Shown: positions 1 through 8,761, counted from the stretch's first letter. The stretch: 64,000 bases of DNA from Streptomyces canus (GCF_030815415.1 NZ_JAUSWW010000001.1:6758001-6822000), one strand, 5' to 3'. Numbers and translations are program-made. Notes: a model not told the origin generated them from the sequence alone.

Positions 1-120
1 ACAAACTCACGTTCTGTGAGACGGGCTGTGAGCTGGGCAGTGCGATCCACTCGGGGCTCCCCGAAAGACGTCCGGCCGACCGGTTCGGTCGTGGCTACCG
101 TAGGGTTACGTCTATTTAAC

Positions 121-165
121 ACGCAAAACTCAATATGTAATGCAGAGTTGAGAAACACAAGGGGG
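121..165 (+). promoter_or_regulatory. Leader and possible operator of the ROK gene
   Basis: CTCAA (129-133) and TTGAG (148-152) form a 5-bp inverted repeat with a 14-bp spacer in an AT-rich patch. It lies just before AAGGGGG (159-165), which is the likely ribosome binding site. ROK repressors usually bind such sites in their own promoters. The arms are short, so this is only a candidate. Confidence 0.3.
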
Positions 166-170
166 TGCGC

Positions 171-1367
171 ATGACCGGACGGGGTCAGGGAAGCGCCGGT
201 GATCTGCTCGAACTGGTACGAAGCGGGCGTGCGATCACGCGCGGCGCGCTCCAGCAGGCCACCGGGCTGTCCCGTGCCACCGTCGGCCAGCGCCTGGACC
301 GTCTCTTCCGCGCGGGCTGGCTGCGCGAGGGCGCCGGCGGTCCCGTGGACTCCCCGCTCGGCGGGCGTCCCTCCATCACCCTGGAGTTCGACGACGCCCA
401 TGCCGTCGTCCTCGCCGCCGACCTGGACACCCGGCACGCCCGCGCGGCTGTCGTGTCGCTGACCGGCGAGCTTCTCGCCGAGCACAGCGGCACGCTCGTC
501 ATCGAGGACGGGCCGGACGTGGTGCTGGGGGAGCTGGGCCGCTGGTTCGCCGAGCTGCTGGAGAAGGCGGGCCACCGCGCGGACGAGGTCTGCGGGATCG
601 GGCTCGCGGTGCCGGGACCGGTCGACAGCGAGAGTGGCCGAGTGGTCCAGCCACCGATGATGCCGGGCTGGGACGGCTACGACATAAGAGGCCGCCTCGC
701 CCGCTCCTTCACCGAACACACGGGGGCGGCCCTGGTGCCGGTCCTCGTCGACAACGACGCCAACCTCATGGCGTACGGCGAACAGCGCACGTCCTGTCCC
801 GACTGCTCGGCGTTCGTGCTGGTCAAGGTCTCGACCGGCATCGGTGCCGGGGTCGTCGTCGGCGGCTCGATCTTCCGGGGCATCGACGGGGGCGCCGGGG
901 ACATCGGCCATATCCGGGTGGGCGCGGACGCGCTGTGCCGGTGCGGTTCCCACGGCTGTCTGGCCGCAGTCGCCAGTGGTGGCGCCGTGGCGCGGCGGCT
1001 GGCCGAGGCGGGGGTGCCCGCGGCCTCCGGAGCGGATGTGCGGGACCTGCTGACCGCCGGTCATCCGGAGGCGGCCGCGCTCGCCCGCGAGGCCGGGCGG
1101 CAGGTCGGGGACGTCCTGGCGACCGTGGTGACGCTGCTGAACCCCGGGGTTCTGATGATCGCCGGCGATCTGGCCGGAACCGCCTTCCTCACCGGGGTGC
1201 GGGAGCTGCTGTACCAGCGGGCGCTGCCGCGCTCGACCGCTCATCTGGACGTCGTGACGTCACGGCTGGGGGAGCGGGCCGGACTGGTGGGGGCGGGAGC
1301 GCTGGTCGTGGAGCACCTCTACGCCCCTGAGCGGGTCGAGGAGCGGCTGGCCGCGCTCGGTGTGTGA
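171..1367 (+). CDS. ROK family transcriptional regulator / sugar kinase-like protein
   Basis: The N-terminal 60 residues form a winged helix-turn-helix (GLSRATVGQRLDRL). A ROK sugar-kinase fold follows, with the DNDAN motif, a glycine-rich GIGAGVVVGG loop and the zinc-binding CRCGSHGCL motif. ROK repressors sense sugars or phosphosugars and control carbohydrate genes. The ATG at 171 is preferred over the in-frame GTG at 165, because AAGGGGG sits 5 bp before the ATG and overlaps the GTG. The gene is about 398 residues, the normal ROK repressor length. It is a single gene with no operon partner in the window. The effector sugar and targets cannot be read from the sequence. Confidence 0.9.
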   Translation: MTGRGQGSAGDLLELVRSGRAITRGALQQATGLSRATVGQRLDRLFRAGWLREGAGGPVDSPLGGRPSITLEFDDAHAVVLAADLDTRHARAAVVSLTGELLAEHSGTLVIEDGPDVVLGELGRWFAELLEKAGHRADEVCGIGLAVPGPVDSESGRVVQPPMMPGWDGYDIRGRLARSFTEHTGAALVPVLVDNDANLMAYGEQRTSCPDCSAFVLVKVSTGIGAGVVVGGSIFRGIDGGAGDIGHIRVGADALCRCGSHGCLAAVASGGAVARRLAEAGVPAASGADVRDLLTAGHPEAAALAREAGRQVGDVLATVVTLLNPGVLMIAGDLAGTAFLTGVRELLYQRALPRSTAHLDVVTSRLGERAGLVGAGALVVEHLYAPERVEERLAALGV

Positions 1368-1455
1368 CCGGCGCATTTCGGTCCGGACACCCGTCCGCAT
1401 GGTGAAATCCGGGCGCCTGTGGCAGCGTGATTCTCGCCACCCTTGATAGGGGTAG

Positions 1456-1469
1456 CGCTCAGATGAGCG
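1456..1469. promoter_or_regulatory. Palindrome CGCTCAGATGAGCG, copy 1
   Basis: The 6-bp arms CGCTCA/TGAGCG are separated by GA. The same arms recur at 1557-1570, with centres 101 bp apart. Paired identical palindromes upstream of ppdK suggest a dimeric regulator site, possibly for DNA looping. The regulator is unknown. Confidence 0.45.
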
Positions 1470-1492
1470 GATCTTGAGCGACTGCACTTCTC

Positions 1493-1521
1493 CAAAGGGT
1501 GGCACTCGGTGCCACCCTTTG
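1493..1521. terminator. Perfect hairpin, terminator of the ROK gene or an operator
   Basis: A perfect 13-bp inverted repeat (CAAAGGGTGGCAC, loop TCG, and its complement) has no T tract. The position after the ROK gene suits a terminator. Its perfect symmetry would also suit a protein-binding site in the ppdK leader. Confidence 0.5.
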
Positions 1522-1556
1522 ATCGTTCATCGATCGAAATCAGGCGTGCCGAATGC

Positions 1557-1570
1557 CGCTCAGGTGAGCG
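1557..1570. promoter_or_regulatory. Palindrome CGCTCAGGTGAGCG, copy 2
   Basis: This is the second copy of the CGCTCA-N2-TGAGCG palindrome, differing only in the central dinucleotide. It is 204 bp before the proposed ppdK start. Confidence 0.45.
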
Positions 1571-1773
1571 ATATGCCGCCACTTCGAGAGCTCTCGTGTT
1601 CAAGAAGTGAAAACATCCGAGTCCTGACGCTTGCCAAGCTTTGACTTTCAATCCGCTGGCGGACGAGTGGTTACAGGCACATGACGCGCAAGTGGACCTC
1701 CCCAGAAGCCTTCGATCTGGGTATGTTCCCCGTCGTCAGGGCAGCCACCGCGTCCTCGAGGGAGTCGAGAACC

Positions 1774-4494
1774 GTGTCGGAAAACAAAGAACCCCACGTA
1801 ACGAAGTTCGTTTACGACTTCACCGAGGGGAACAAGGACCTCAAGGACCTCCTGGGTGGCAAGGGCGCGAACCTCGCCGAGATGACCAACCTGGGACTCC
1901 CCGTTCCTCCCGGCTTCACCATCACGACCGAAGCCTGCAAGGTCTACCTGGAGAGCGGCGCCGAGCCCGTGGCACTGCGTGACGAGGTGAGTGCACACCT
2001 CGAAGCGCTCGAGACGCAGATGGGCAAGAAGCTCGGCCAGGCCGACAACCCGCTCCTCGTCTCGGTCCGCTCCGGCGCCAAGTTCTCCATGCCCGGCATG
2101 ATGGACACGGTCCTGAACATCGGCCTCTCCGACAGGTCGGTGAAGGGCCTCGCCGAGCAGGCGGGCGACGAGCGGTTCGCCTGGGACTCCTACCGCCGTC
2201 TCATCCAGATGTTCGGCAAGACGGTCCTCGGTGTCGACGGCGAGCTCTTCGAGGAGGCGCTGGAGGCGGCGAAGGCGGCCAAGAAGGTCCACGTCGACAC
2301 GGACCTGGAGGCGGCCGACCTCAAGAAGCTCGTCACCAAGTTCAAGAAGATCGTCAAGACCGAGGCCGGGCGGGACTTCCCGCAGGACCCGCGCGAGCAG
2401 ATGGACCTCGCCATCGAGGCGGTCTTCAACTCCTGGAACACCGACCGCGCCAAGCTCTACCGCCGCCAGGAGCGCATCCCCGGCGACCTGGGCACCGCCG
2501 TCAACGTCTGCTCGATGGTCTTCGGCAACCTCGGCCCCGACTCCGGCACCGGCGTCGCCTTCACCCGCGACCCGGCCAGCGGCCACCAGGGCGTCTACGG
2601 CGACTACCTCCAGAACGCCCAGGGCGAGGACGTCGTCGCCGGTATCCGCAACACCGTCCCGCTCGCGGAGCTGGAGTCGATCGACAAGAAGTCGTACGAC
2701 CAGCTGATGCAGATCATGGAGACCCTGGAGAACCACTACAAGGATCTCTGCGACATCGAGTTCACCATCGAGCGCGGCCAGCTCTGGATGCTCCAGACCC
2801 GCGTCGGCAAGCGCACGGCGGGCGCGGCCTTCCGTATCGCCACGCAGCTCGTGGACCAGGGTCTGATCGACGAGGCCGAGGCGCTCCAGCGCGTCAGCGG
2901 CGCCCAGCTGGCCCAGCTGATGTTCCCGCGCTTCGACGAGGACACGAAGGTCCAGACCGTCGGCCGGGGCATCGCGGCGTCGCCGGGCGCGGCGGTCGGC
3001 AAGGCGGTCTTCGACTCGTACACCGCGGTGAAGTGGTCGCGCTCCGGGGAGAAGGTCATCCTGGTCCGCCGGGAGACCAACCCCGACGACCTGGACGGCA
3101 TGATCGCCGCCGAGGGCATCCTGACCTCGCGCGGCGGCAAGACCTCGCACGCGGCCGTGGTCGCGCGCGGCATGGGCAAGACCTGTGTGTGCGGTGCCGA
3201 GGAGCTGGAGGTCGACACCAAGCGGCGGCGGATGACGGTGCCCGGCGGCCATGTGGTCGAGGAGGGCGACATCATCTCCATCGACGGGTCCAGCGGCAAG
3301 GTGTACCTCGGTGAGGTGCCCGTCGTCCCCTCCCCGGTCGTGGAGTACTTCGAGGGCCGGATGCACGCGGGTGCGCAGGACGCCGACGAGCTGGTCGAGG
3401 CCGTGCACCGGATCATGGCGTTCGCCGACCGCAAGCGCCGGCTGCGGGTGCGGGCCAACGCGGACAACGCCGAGGACGCCATGCGCGCCCGTCGCTTCGG
3501 AGCCCAGGGCATCGGCCTGTGCCGTACCGAGCACATGTTCCTCGGCGACCGGCGTGAACTGGTCGAGCGCCTCATCCTGGCCGACACGGAGAACGAGCGC
3601 GAGGAGTCGCTGAAGCAGCTGCTCCCGCTCCAGAAGCAGGACTTCGTGGAGCTGTTCGCGGCGATGGACGGCCTGCCGGTGACGGTCCGGCTCCTGGACC
3701 CGCCGCTGCACGAGTTCCTGCCGGACATCACCGAGCTGTCGGTGCGTGTGGCGCTCGCGGAGTCCCGTCAGGAGCCGCACGAGAACGAGCTGCGGCTGCT
3801 CCAGGCGGTCCACCGGCTGCACGAGCAGAACCCGATGCTGGGTCTGCGCGGTGTACGCCTCGGCCTGGTCATCCCGGGTCTGTTCACGATGCAGGTACGG
3901 GCGATCGCGGAGGCGGCGGCCGAGCGGAAGGCCGCGAAGGGCGACCCGCGCGCGGAGATCATGATCCCGCTCGTCGGCACGGTCCAGGAGCTGGAGATCG
4001 TCCGCGAGGAGGCCGACCAGGTCATCGCGGAGGTCGAGGCGGCGACGGGCACCGAGCTCAAGCTGACCATCGGCACGATGATCGAGCTCCCGCGCGCCGC
4101 GCTGACCGCCGGTCAGATCGCGGAGGCTGCGGAGTTCTTCAGCTTCGGCACGAACGACCTCACCCAGACGGTGTGGGGCTTCAGCCGGGACGACGTGGAG
4201 GCGTCCTTCTTCACGGCGTACCTGGAGAAGGGCATCTTCGGCGTCAGCCCGTTCGAGACGATCGACAGGGACGGCGTCGGCTCCCTGGTCAAGCTGGCGG
4301 CGGAGGCCGGCCGCAAGACCCGCCCCGACCTCAAGCTCGGCGTCTGCGGCGAGCACGGCGGTGACCCGGAGTCGGTCCACTTCTTCCACGAGGTCGGCCT
4401 GGACTACGTCTCCTGCTCGCCCTTCCGTATCCCGGTGGCCCGCCTGGAGGCCGGCCGCGCGGCCTCGGAGTCGGCGGGCAGCGACCACCGCTAG
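1774..4494 (+). CDS. ppdK: Pyruvate, phosphate dikinase
   Basis: The enzyme interconverts pyruvate, ATP and phosphate with phosphoenolpyruvate, AMP and pyrophosphate, linking glycolysis and gluconeogenesis. The protein has about 906 residues, the family's usual length. The N-terminal ATP-grasp region opens with GGKGANLAEM. The phosphohistidine domain has TSHAAVVARGMGK with catalytic His near residue 459. The C-terminal PEP/pyruvate barrel carries GVCGEHGG with catalytic Cys near 858. GTG at 1774 is chosen because GGGAG lies about 9 bp upstream and family homology starts just after it. The upstream palindromes suggest transcriptional control. The gene stands alone and ends before a strong terminator. 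Confidence 0.96.
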   Translation: MSENKEPHVTKFVYDFTEGNKDLKDLLGGKGANLAEMTNLGLPVPPGFTITTEACKVYLESGAEPVALRDEVSAHLEALETQMGKKLGQADNPLLVSVRSGAKFSMPGMMDTVLNIGLSDRSVKGLAEQAGDERFAWDSYRRLIQMFGKTVLGVDGELFEEALEAAKAAKKVHVDTDLEAADLKKLVTKFKKIVKTEAGRDFPQDPREQMDLAIEAVFNSWNTDRAKLYRRQERIPGDLGTAVNVCSMVFGNLGPDSGTGVAFTRDPASGHQGVYGDYLQNAQGEDVVAGIRNTVPLAELESIDKKSYDQLMQIMETLENHYKDLCDIEFTIERGQLWMLQTRVGKRTAGAAFRIATQLVDQGLIDEAEALQRVSGAQLAQLMFPRFDEDTKVQTVGRGIAASPGAAVGKAVFDSYTAVKWSRSGEKVILVRRETNPDDLDGMIAAEGILTSRGGKTSHAAVVARGMGKTCVCGAEELEVDTKRRRMTVPGGHVVEEGDIISIDGSSGKVYLGEVPVVPSPVVEYFEGRMHAGAQDADELVEAVHRIMAFADRKRRLRVRANADNAEDAMRARRFGAQGIGLCRTEHMFLGDRRELVERLILADTENEREESLKQLLPLQKQDFVELFAAMDGLPVTVRLLDPPLHEFLPDITELSVRVALAESRQEPHENELRLLQAVHRLHEQNPMLGLRGVRLGLVIPGLFTMQVRAIAEAAAERKAAKGDPRAEIMIPLVGTVQELEIVREEADQVIAEVEAATGTELKLTIGTMIELPRAALTAGQIAEAAEFFSFGTNDLTQTVWGFSRDDVEASFFTAYLEKGIFGVSPFETIDRDGVGSLVKLAAEAGRKTRPDLKLGVCGEHGGDPESVHFFHEVGLDYVSCSPFRIPVARLEAGRAASESAGSDHR

Positions 4495-4576
4495 GGCCGC
4501 ACGGCCACCACGACCCCGGAACCGACGCTTGTCCCCGACCCTCAGTACCGATGGGCGCCGGTTCCGGATCACCAGG

Positions 4577-4611
4577 AAGGGGCGGCACCCTGTGCGGGGG
4601 TGCCGCCCCTT
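4577..4611. terminator. Bidirectional terminator between ppdK and the excalibur gene
   Basis: The 14-bp arms AAGGGGCGGCACCC and GGGTGCCGCCCCTT enclose a 7-nt loop. The hairpin lies between the convergent ends of ppdK and the excalibur-domain gene, so it can serve both. Confidence 0.8.
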
Positions 4612-4621
4612 CGGTCTGCGT

Positions 4622-5014
4622 TCAGTGGTGGTCCGCGCGCCGCCTGTTCACGACGACCAGGACGCCCGCCCCGGCGAGCATGACGGACATGCCGGCGGCC
4701 GCGAAGTACGGGGTGTTGTCGTCGCCGCCGGTCTCGGCGAGGTCCGTGTCCTTCGGGGCCGCAGCGTCCGCCTCCTGGTCCTCGGCGGGGGTGAAGTCCG
4801 CGGGCGGGCTGTCGCAGCCGATGCCGTCGCCGTCCCGGTCCAGATGGGTGCCGTAGTGCTCGTCGCTCTCGGGGATGTTCGCGTAGCCGTTCTCGTACGC
4901 CTCGGTGCAGTTGGCGAACGGGTGGTCGCCGTCGTGCGCCTGGGCGGCTGAGGGCAGGACGGCGAGGGCCAGCGCGGCGACGACGATGGCGCCGGGCTTG
5001 CGGAGCAGGTTCAC
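4622..5014 (-). CDS. Excalibur calcium-binding domain surface protein with LAETG sorting signal
   Basis: The protein has 130 residues. A Sec signal peptide ends near AQA-H (about residue 26). The excalibur domain runs from about 34 to 68, with conserved Cys residues and a DRDGDGIGCD calcium loop. An acidic linker, the sorting motif LAETG, a hydrophobic segment and the positive tail NRRRADHH follow. This layout predicts sortase-dependent attachment to the cell wall. LAxTG is the form used by actinobacterial class E sortases (established knowledge). The sortase at 16,673 is class F, so it is an unlikely partner. The biological role is not known. Confidence 0.85.
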   Translation of the reverse strand: MNLLRKPGAIVVAALALAVLPSAAQAHDGDHPFANCTEAYENGYANIPESDEHYGTHLDRDGDGIGCDSPPADFTPAEDQEADAAAPKDTDLAETGGDDNTPYFAAAGMSVMLAGAGVLVVVNRRRADHH

Positions 5015-5207
5015 GGCGGGTCCTTACGGGGTTGGTGGTGACAAGAGGTGCCCGAAGGTAGTGCGAGACCGTGTTGGTGGAAGTGGTGTGAAGAACCCGT
5101 GACGCGAACGTGACGCGACCGAACGGAAGCGCACAGTGACCGCTCAAGTCCGGTCGCACGTAAGGGCATTGTGATCCACCCGGCAAAGTCAGCTGAGGCG
5201 GCGAGCC

Positions 5208-6368
5208 CTATGAGCGGAACGGACCCGTCACCTCGTACGTGATTCCGCCCGATGAGCTCCCCGTCGTGCCCCGCTGGCTGGAGAAGTACAGCCGGGTGCC
5301 GTTCGGGGAGAATGCCGGGCCGGTGATTTCCGAGGAGGACTGGCCGTCGATTCTCAGGAACGGTGTCACCACGTCGTCGGGGGTGATCAGGCAGATGTCC
5401 ATGCTGCCGCCGTCCTCGGCGACGTAGAGGTCGCCGGAGGAGGAGCCGGTGATGTTGTCGACGCCGGTGAGCGGGGCCGTGCCGGAGGTGACCAGGGAGT
5501 CGTCGTAGGCCAGCTCGTAGGTGTTCGCGGTGAGGTCGAGCTGCCAGACGCGGTTGTCGCCCTTGGTCGTGAACCAGACCTTGTCGTCGGCGTAGTGGCA
5601 GCCCTCGCCGCCGTTGAAGGACTTGGAGCCGGAGACCTGGGTGCGGGTCGACGTGGGGGAGCCGTCCGGGTCGGGGACGGTCGTCCAGGTGTAGGAGCCC
5701 GAGGTGGCGGTGCCGGCGACCAGTACCTGGAGGGTGCCGGAGGCGAGGCTGCCCCAAGTCGTCGGTACGAAGCGGTAGAAGCGGCCGTTCGTCTCGTCCT
5801 CGGTCAGATAGATCACCTGGCGGACCGGGTCGGCCGCGGCCGCCTCGTGCTTGAAACGGCCCATCGCGGGTCGCTGCACCGCCGCGTTCGTGCCCCACGG
5901 ATCGGTCTCGTAGACGTACCCCCGGTCGACCTCCTCGCAGGACAGCCAGGTGTTCCACGGGGTCCTGCCGCCCGCGCAGTTCTGCCGGGTGCCGGACAGG
6001 ATGCGGTACGCCGAGGTGATCGCGCCGCTCGACGAGAACCGCACCGCGCTCGCGCCGCCGGAAGGGTTGATCTCCGAGTTGGAGACGTAGATCCAGCCCG
6101 TGCCGTCCGCGTAACAGGCGCCGCCGTCCGGGGCGTTGTGCCAGGTGTACGACGTTCCGGTGACCGTCTGGCCCGAGCGGGCGATGACCCGGCTGGTGAA
6201 GCCCGACGGGAGTCTGATGCCGTTGGCGTCCGGGGATCCGAGCGCCCCGTAGGGGCCCGTGCCGGGCTGGGCCGGTGCGGCGTACGCGGCGCCGCGCCAC
6301 AGGGTACCGCCGAAGACGGCGGAGGTGCCGCCGATGGCGGTCGCACGGAGGAAGGTACGACGTTCCAC
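5208..6368 (-). CDS. PhoX-like (DUF839) Tat-exported protein, putative phosphatase
   Basis: The protein has 386 residues and starts with a twin-arginine signal (ERRTFLRATAIGG, cleavage near AYAA). The mature part shows the DUF839/PhoX beta-propeller pattern: LPSGFTSRVIA near the start, NCAGGRTPWNTWLSCEE, and repeats such as ADDKVWFTTKGDNRVWQ. PhoX enzymes are extracellular alkaline phosphatases that use calcium and iron. Whether this short member is a true phosphatase is uncertain. A PHO-box-like 11-bp direct repeat lies 86-107 bp upstream (6454-6475), consistent with control by PhoP under phosphate starvation. Confidence 0.8.
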   Translation of the reverse strand: MERRTFLRATAIGGTSAVFGGTLWRGAAYAAPAQPGTGPYGALGSPDANGIRLPSGFTSRVIARSGQTVTGTSYTWHNAPDGGACYADGTGWIYVSNSEINPSGGASAVRFSSSGAITSAYRILSGTRQNCAGGRTPWNTWLSCEEVDRGYVYETDPWGTNAAVQRPAMGRFKHEAAAADPVRQVIYLTEDETNGRFYRFVPTTWGSLASGTLQVLVAGTATSGSYTWTTVPDPDGSPTSTRTQVSGSKSFNGGEGCHYADDKVWFTTKGDNRVWQLDLTANTYELAYDDSLVTSGTAPLTGVDNITGSSSGDLYVAEDGGSMDICLITPDDVVTPFLRIDGQSSSEITGPAFSPNGTRLYFSSQRGTTGSSSGGITYEVTGPFRS

Positions 6369-6453
6369 TGTCGCTCCAAGGGGTGCCGTGACCGTCCCGC
6401 CACCGGTCGGGGGCGGGAGCGTGCGGGTGGAAACCTAGGGGAACTCGGTAGCG

Positions 6454-6475
6454 ATGTCATGGACAGGCCATGAAC
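6454..6475 (-). promoter_or_regulatory. Candidate PHO box (PhoP site)
   Basis: On the minus strand, GTTCATGGCCT is followed directly by GTCCATGACAT. These are two 11-nt units sharing GTnCAT. Streptomyces PHO boxes are 11-nt direct repeats beginning G(G/T)TCA. The site precedes a PhoX-like gene, which supports the reading, but only two imperfect units are visible. Confidence 0.45.
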
Positions 6476-6580
6476 GCGTGGTCCATGGCGAGTCCAAGGT
6501 TTCCCGGTGTCCTGTCGACGGCGGGCCTCATCGGGGGCAGGCTGGCGGCAAGCGCCGAAGCGGCGGGAAGGAGCCCGGGC

Positions 6581-7510
6581 ATGTCCTCCGGCTGGAACGA
6601 GCAGCACATCCCCGAACAGCACGGCCGCACCGCCGTCGTCACCGGTGCCAACAGCGGCATCGGCTACGTCACCGCGCGCGAGCTGGCACGCAAGGGCGCC
6701 CGGGTGGTGCTCGCCTGCCGGAGCGAGGCGCGCGGGACCGAGGCGGGGGACCGGCTGGTCACCGAAGTGCCGGGCGCACAGGTGGAGTTCGCTCGGCTCG
6801 ACCTCGGAGACCTCGCCTCCGTAAGGGAGTTCGCGCGGACGCTGCCGTACGACCGGCTCGACCTGCTGATCAACAACGCGGGCGTGATGGCCCTGCCGTA
6901 CGGCACCACGGCGGACGGCTTCGAGACCCAGTTCGGCGTCAACCACCTGGGCCACTTCGCACTCACCGGGCTGCTGCTGCCCGCGCTGCTCGACACCCCG
7001 GGCGCGCGGGTGGTGACCGTCTCCAGCACGACGCACGCCCTGGCCAACATCGACATCGACGACCTCAACAGCGAACACAGGTACCGCCGTTGGGTCGCCT
7101 ACGCCCGCTCCAAGACCGCCAACCTGCTCTTCACCCACGAACTGGCCCGCAGGCTCGCCGCCCACGGTTCGGACGTCGTCGCGGCGGCCGCCCACCCGGG
7201 ATACGCGGCGACCAACCTCCAGGCGGCCGGACCCCGGATGGCGGGCCGCCGCTTCACCGAGCGCTTCATGGCCGTCGGCAACAGGTTCTTCGCCCAGTCG
7301 GCGCAGGCGGGCGCCCTCCCCACCCTCTACGCCGCCACCGCCCCCGACGTGTCCCCCGACTCCTTCACCGGCCCGTCCCTCGCGGGCTGGCGCGGCTCGC
7401 CGGGACCGTCCTGGCGAGCGCCCTGGACCCACAACGACCAGGCGGGCGAACGGCTTTGGGTCGCGTCCGAGCGGCTCACGGGAGTGTCGTACGACGTCCT
7501 GAAGGCCTAG
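6581..7510 (+). CDS. SDR family oxidoreductase, retinol dehydrogenase-like
   Basis: The 309-residue protein carries the NAD(P)-binding TGANSGIG motif near residue 20, the LLINNAG motif and the catalytic YARSK near residue 175. Length and the TFxGPSLxGWRG-type end resemble the retinol dehydrogenase/WW-oxidoreductase-like branch. The ATG at 6581 is used because AAGGAG lies 8 bp upstream. The open frame begins at 6470, but that extension has no ribosome site and no family similarity. It is transcribed divergently from the PhoX-like gene. The substrate is unknown. Confidence 0.88.
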   Translation: MSSGWNEQHIPEQHGRTAVVTGANSGIGYVTARELARKGARVVLACRSEARGTEAGDRLVTEVPGAQVEFARLDLGDLASVREFARTLPYDRLDLLINNAGVMALPYGTTADGFETQFGVNHLGHFALTGLLLPALLDTPGARVVTVSSTTHALANIDIDDLNSEHRYRRWVAYARSKTANLLFTHELARRLAAHGSDVVAAAAHPGYAATNLQAAGPRMAGRRFTERFMAVGNRFFAQSAQAGALPTLYAATAPDVSPDSFTGPSLAGWRGSPGPSWRAPWTHNDQAGERLWVASERLTGVSYDVLKA

Positions 7511-7521
7511 GGTCACTCGCC

Positions 7522-7965
7522 ATGCGACCGGACTTACCGACGAAGCTGCCGAAGCATCCCCTGAACACCCCGCTGCTGGAGTACCTGCGGGCGCAGGGTG
7601 CGCCACCAGGCAGGCCGGGCGACTACACGTTGGGTGAGTGGCAGCTGCACGCGCACCCCGATCTGTTGGATCGGTTGAAGGAGTTGGCTCTGGGCGTGCC
7701 CCTGAACGGCGCCTATGGCATTCCGCTCCTGGCCCACAAGGGCGTCGCGGCCGTCGCCGCCCAGGGGACGGGCACCCTGCTGATGCGCCTGCCCGAGCCA
7801 CCGGCCGACCTCAAGGAGGGCCGCTGGCCGGTCCCCGAGCTCACCGGTCACGGATGGGTGACCGTCGACGCCTGGCAGAGCGACCTGCGCATCATCGAGG
7901 GAGAGCACAGGCTTCTGATGGCCATCGAGCAAGCGTTGTCCCACACCCGGGACCTCATGTCCTAG
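7522..7965 (+). CDS. Conserved hypothetical protein, 147 aa
   Basis: This is a soluble protein with no signal peptide or membrane segment. It begins MRPDLPTKLPKHPLNTP and has a central hydrophobic region (GVAAVAAQGTGTLLMRLP). I do not recognise a domain. It starts 11 bp after the SDR stop with no Shine-Dalgarno sequence. TAGGGT, 8 bp before the ATG, could be a -10 element giving a leaderless transcript, or the gene could be translated with the SDR. It ends convergently with the next SDR gene. Confidence 0.7.
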   Translation: MRPDLPTKLPKHPLNTPLLEYLRAQGAPPGRPGDYTLGEWQLHAHPDLLDRLKELALGVPLNGAYGIPLLAHKGVAAVAAQGTGTLLMRLPEPPADLKEGRWPVPELTGHGWVTVDAWQSDLRIIEGEHRLLMAIEQALSHTRDLMS

Positions 7966-7993
7966 CCCGGTGTGCGGCACTCCGGCGGAGCGT

Positions 7994-8761
7994 TCACGTG
8001 GTCTTGCCGCTGTCCACCACCAGGTCCGCGCCCACCACGGACGCGGCGTCGTCCGAGGCCAGATAGAGGACCGCGGCGGCGATCTCCGCCGTGGTGGAGG
8101 CGCGGCCCAGCGGCACCGAGTTCTCCATGCGCTCGGCGCGCTCGGCCTCCGTCTCGCCGGGGAGCAGGGACATCTCCGTCTCCACGGGACCGGGGCTGAC
8201 CGCGTTGATGCGGACCCCGTCGCCGATGTGGTCGCGTGCGGCGCCCCGGGTGAGGACGGAGACGGCGGCCTTGGTGGCGGCGTACGCGGTGGCGCCCGGG
8301 TGGCGGGCGTGGACGCCGAAGACGGAGGCGATGTTGACGATCGCGCCGCCGGACGGCTGGGACCGCATCTGACGGACCTCGGCCTGGAGGGCGTGGAAGA
8401 CGCCGGTGACGTTGATGTCGAGCTGTTCGGTCCAGTCGGACTCCGACAGGTCGGCCAGCGGCTGCCCGCCCCGGAAGACCCCCGCGTTGTTGACCGCCGC
8501 GTCGAGGGAGCCGAAGCGGTCAACGGCGGCGGCCACGACGGCCTGGACGTCGGCGGCACGGGACACGTCGGCGGTGAGCGCCAGCGCCTTGCCGCCCGCC
8601 TCCTCGATCAGGGCCGCCGTGTCGTCGAGGGGTTCCCGTCGCCGCCCGGCCACGACGACCTGCGCCCCCTCGGCGGCGAACGCCAGCGCGACGGCACGGC
8701 CGATGCCGGAGCCGGCGCCGGTCACGAGAACGGTCCTGTCGTGGAAACGCGTGCTGGTCAT
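7994..8761 (-). CDS. SDR family oxidoreductase under TetR control
   Basis: A classical 255-residue short-chain dehydrogenase: TGAGSGIG cofactor motif near residue 17, NNAG near 90, catalytic Ser then YAATK near 157, and the PG motif (SPGPVETEM). AAGGGGA lies 6 bp before the ATG. An operator-like sequence at 8776-8793 lies 15-32 bp upstream, and a similar one precedes the tetR gene next door. The SDR is therefore likely derepressed when that regulator binds its ligand. The upstream terminator (8803-8836) separates it from tetR, so it should have its own promoter. The substrate is unknown. Confidence 0.92.
   Translation of the reverse strand: MTSTRFHDRTVLVTGAGSGIGRAVALAFAAEGAQVVVAGRRREPLDDTAALIEEAGGKALALTADVSRAADVQAVVAAAVDRFGSLDAAVNNAGVFRGGQPLADLSESDWTEQLDINVTGVFHALQAEVRQMRSQPSGGAIVNIASVFGVHARHPGATAYAATKAAVSVLTRGAARDHIGDGVRINAVSPGPVETEMSLLPGETEAERAERMENSVPLGRASTTAEIAAAVLYLASDDAASVVGADLVVDSGKTT

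Larger units (their letters stand above)
1368..1773. other. 400-bp ROK-ppdK intergenic region with palindromes
   Basis: No gene is visible. The region holds two near-identical 14-bp palindromes (1456-1469 and 1557-1570) and a perfect 13-bp-stem hairpin (1493-1521), each listed separately. It presumably carries the ppdK promoter. An in-frame ATG at 1681 exists, but it has no ribosome binding site and adds residues absent from the dikinase family. Confidence 0.6.

Noticed and set aside
1648..4572. 974-codon open frame antisense to ppdK
   Set aside because: Its repetitive Leu/Arg/Asp/Val composition is the usual shadow of a high-GC gene. ppdK on the plus strand has clear motifs.
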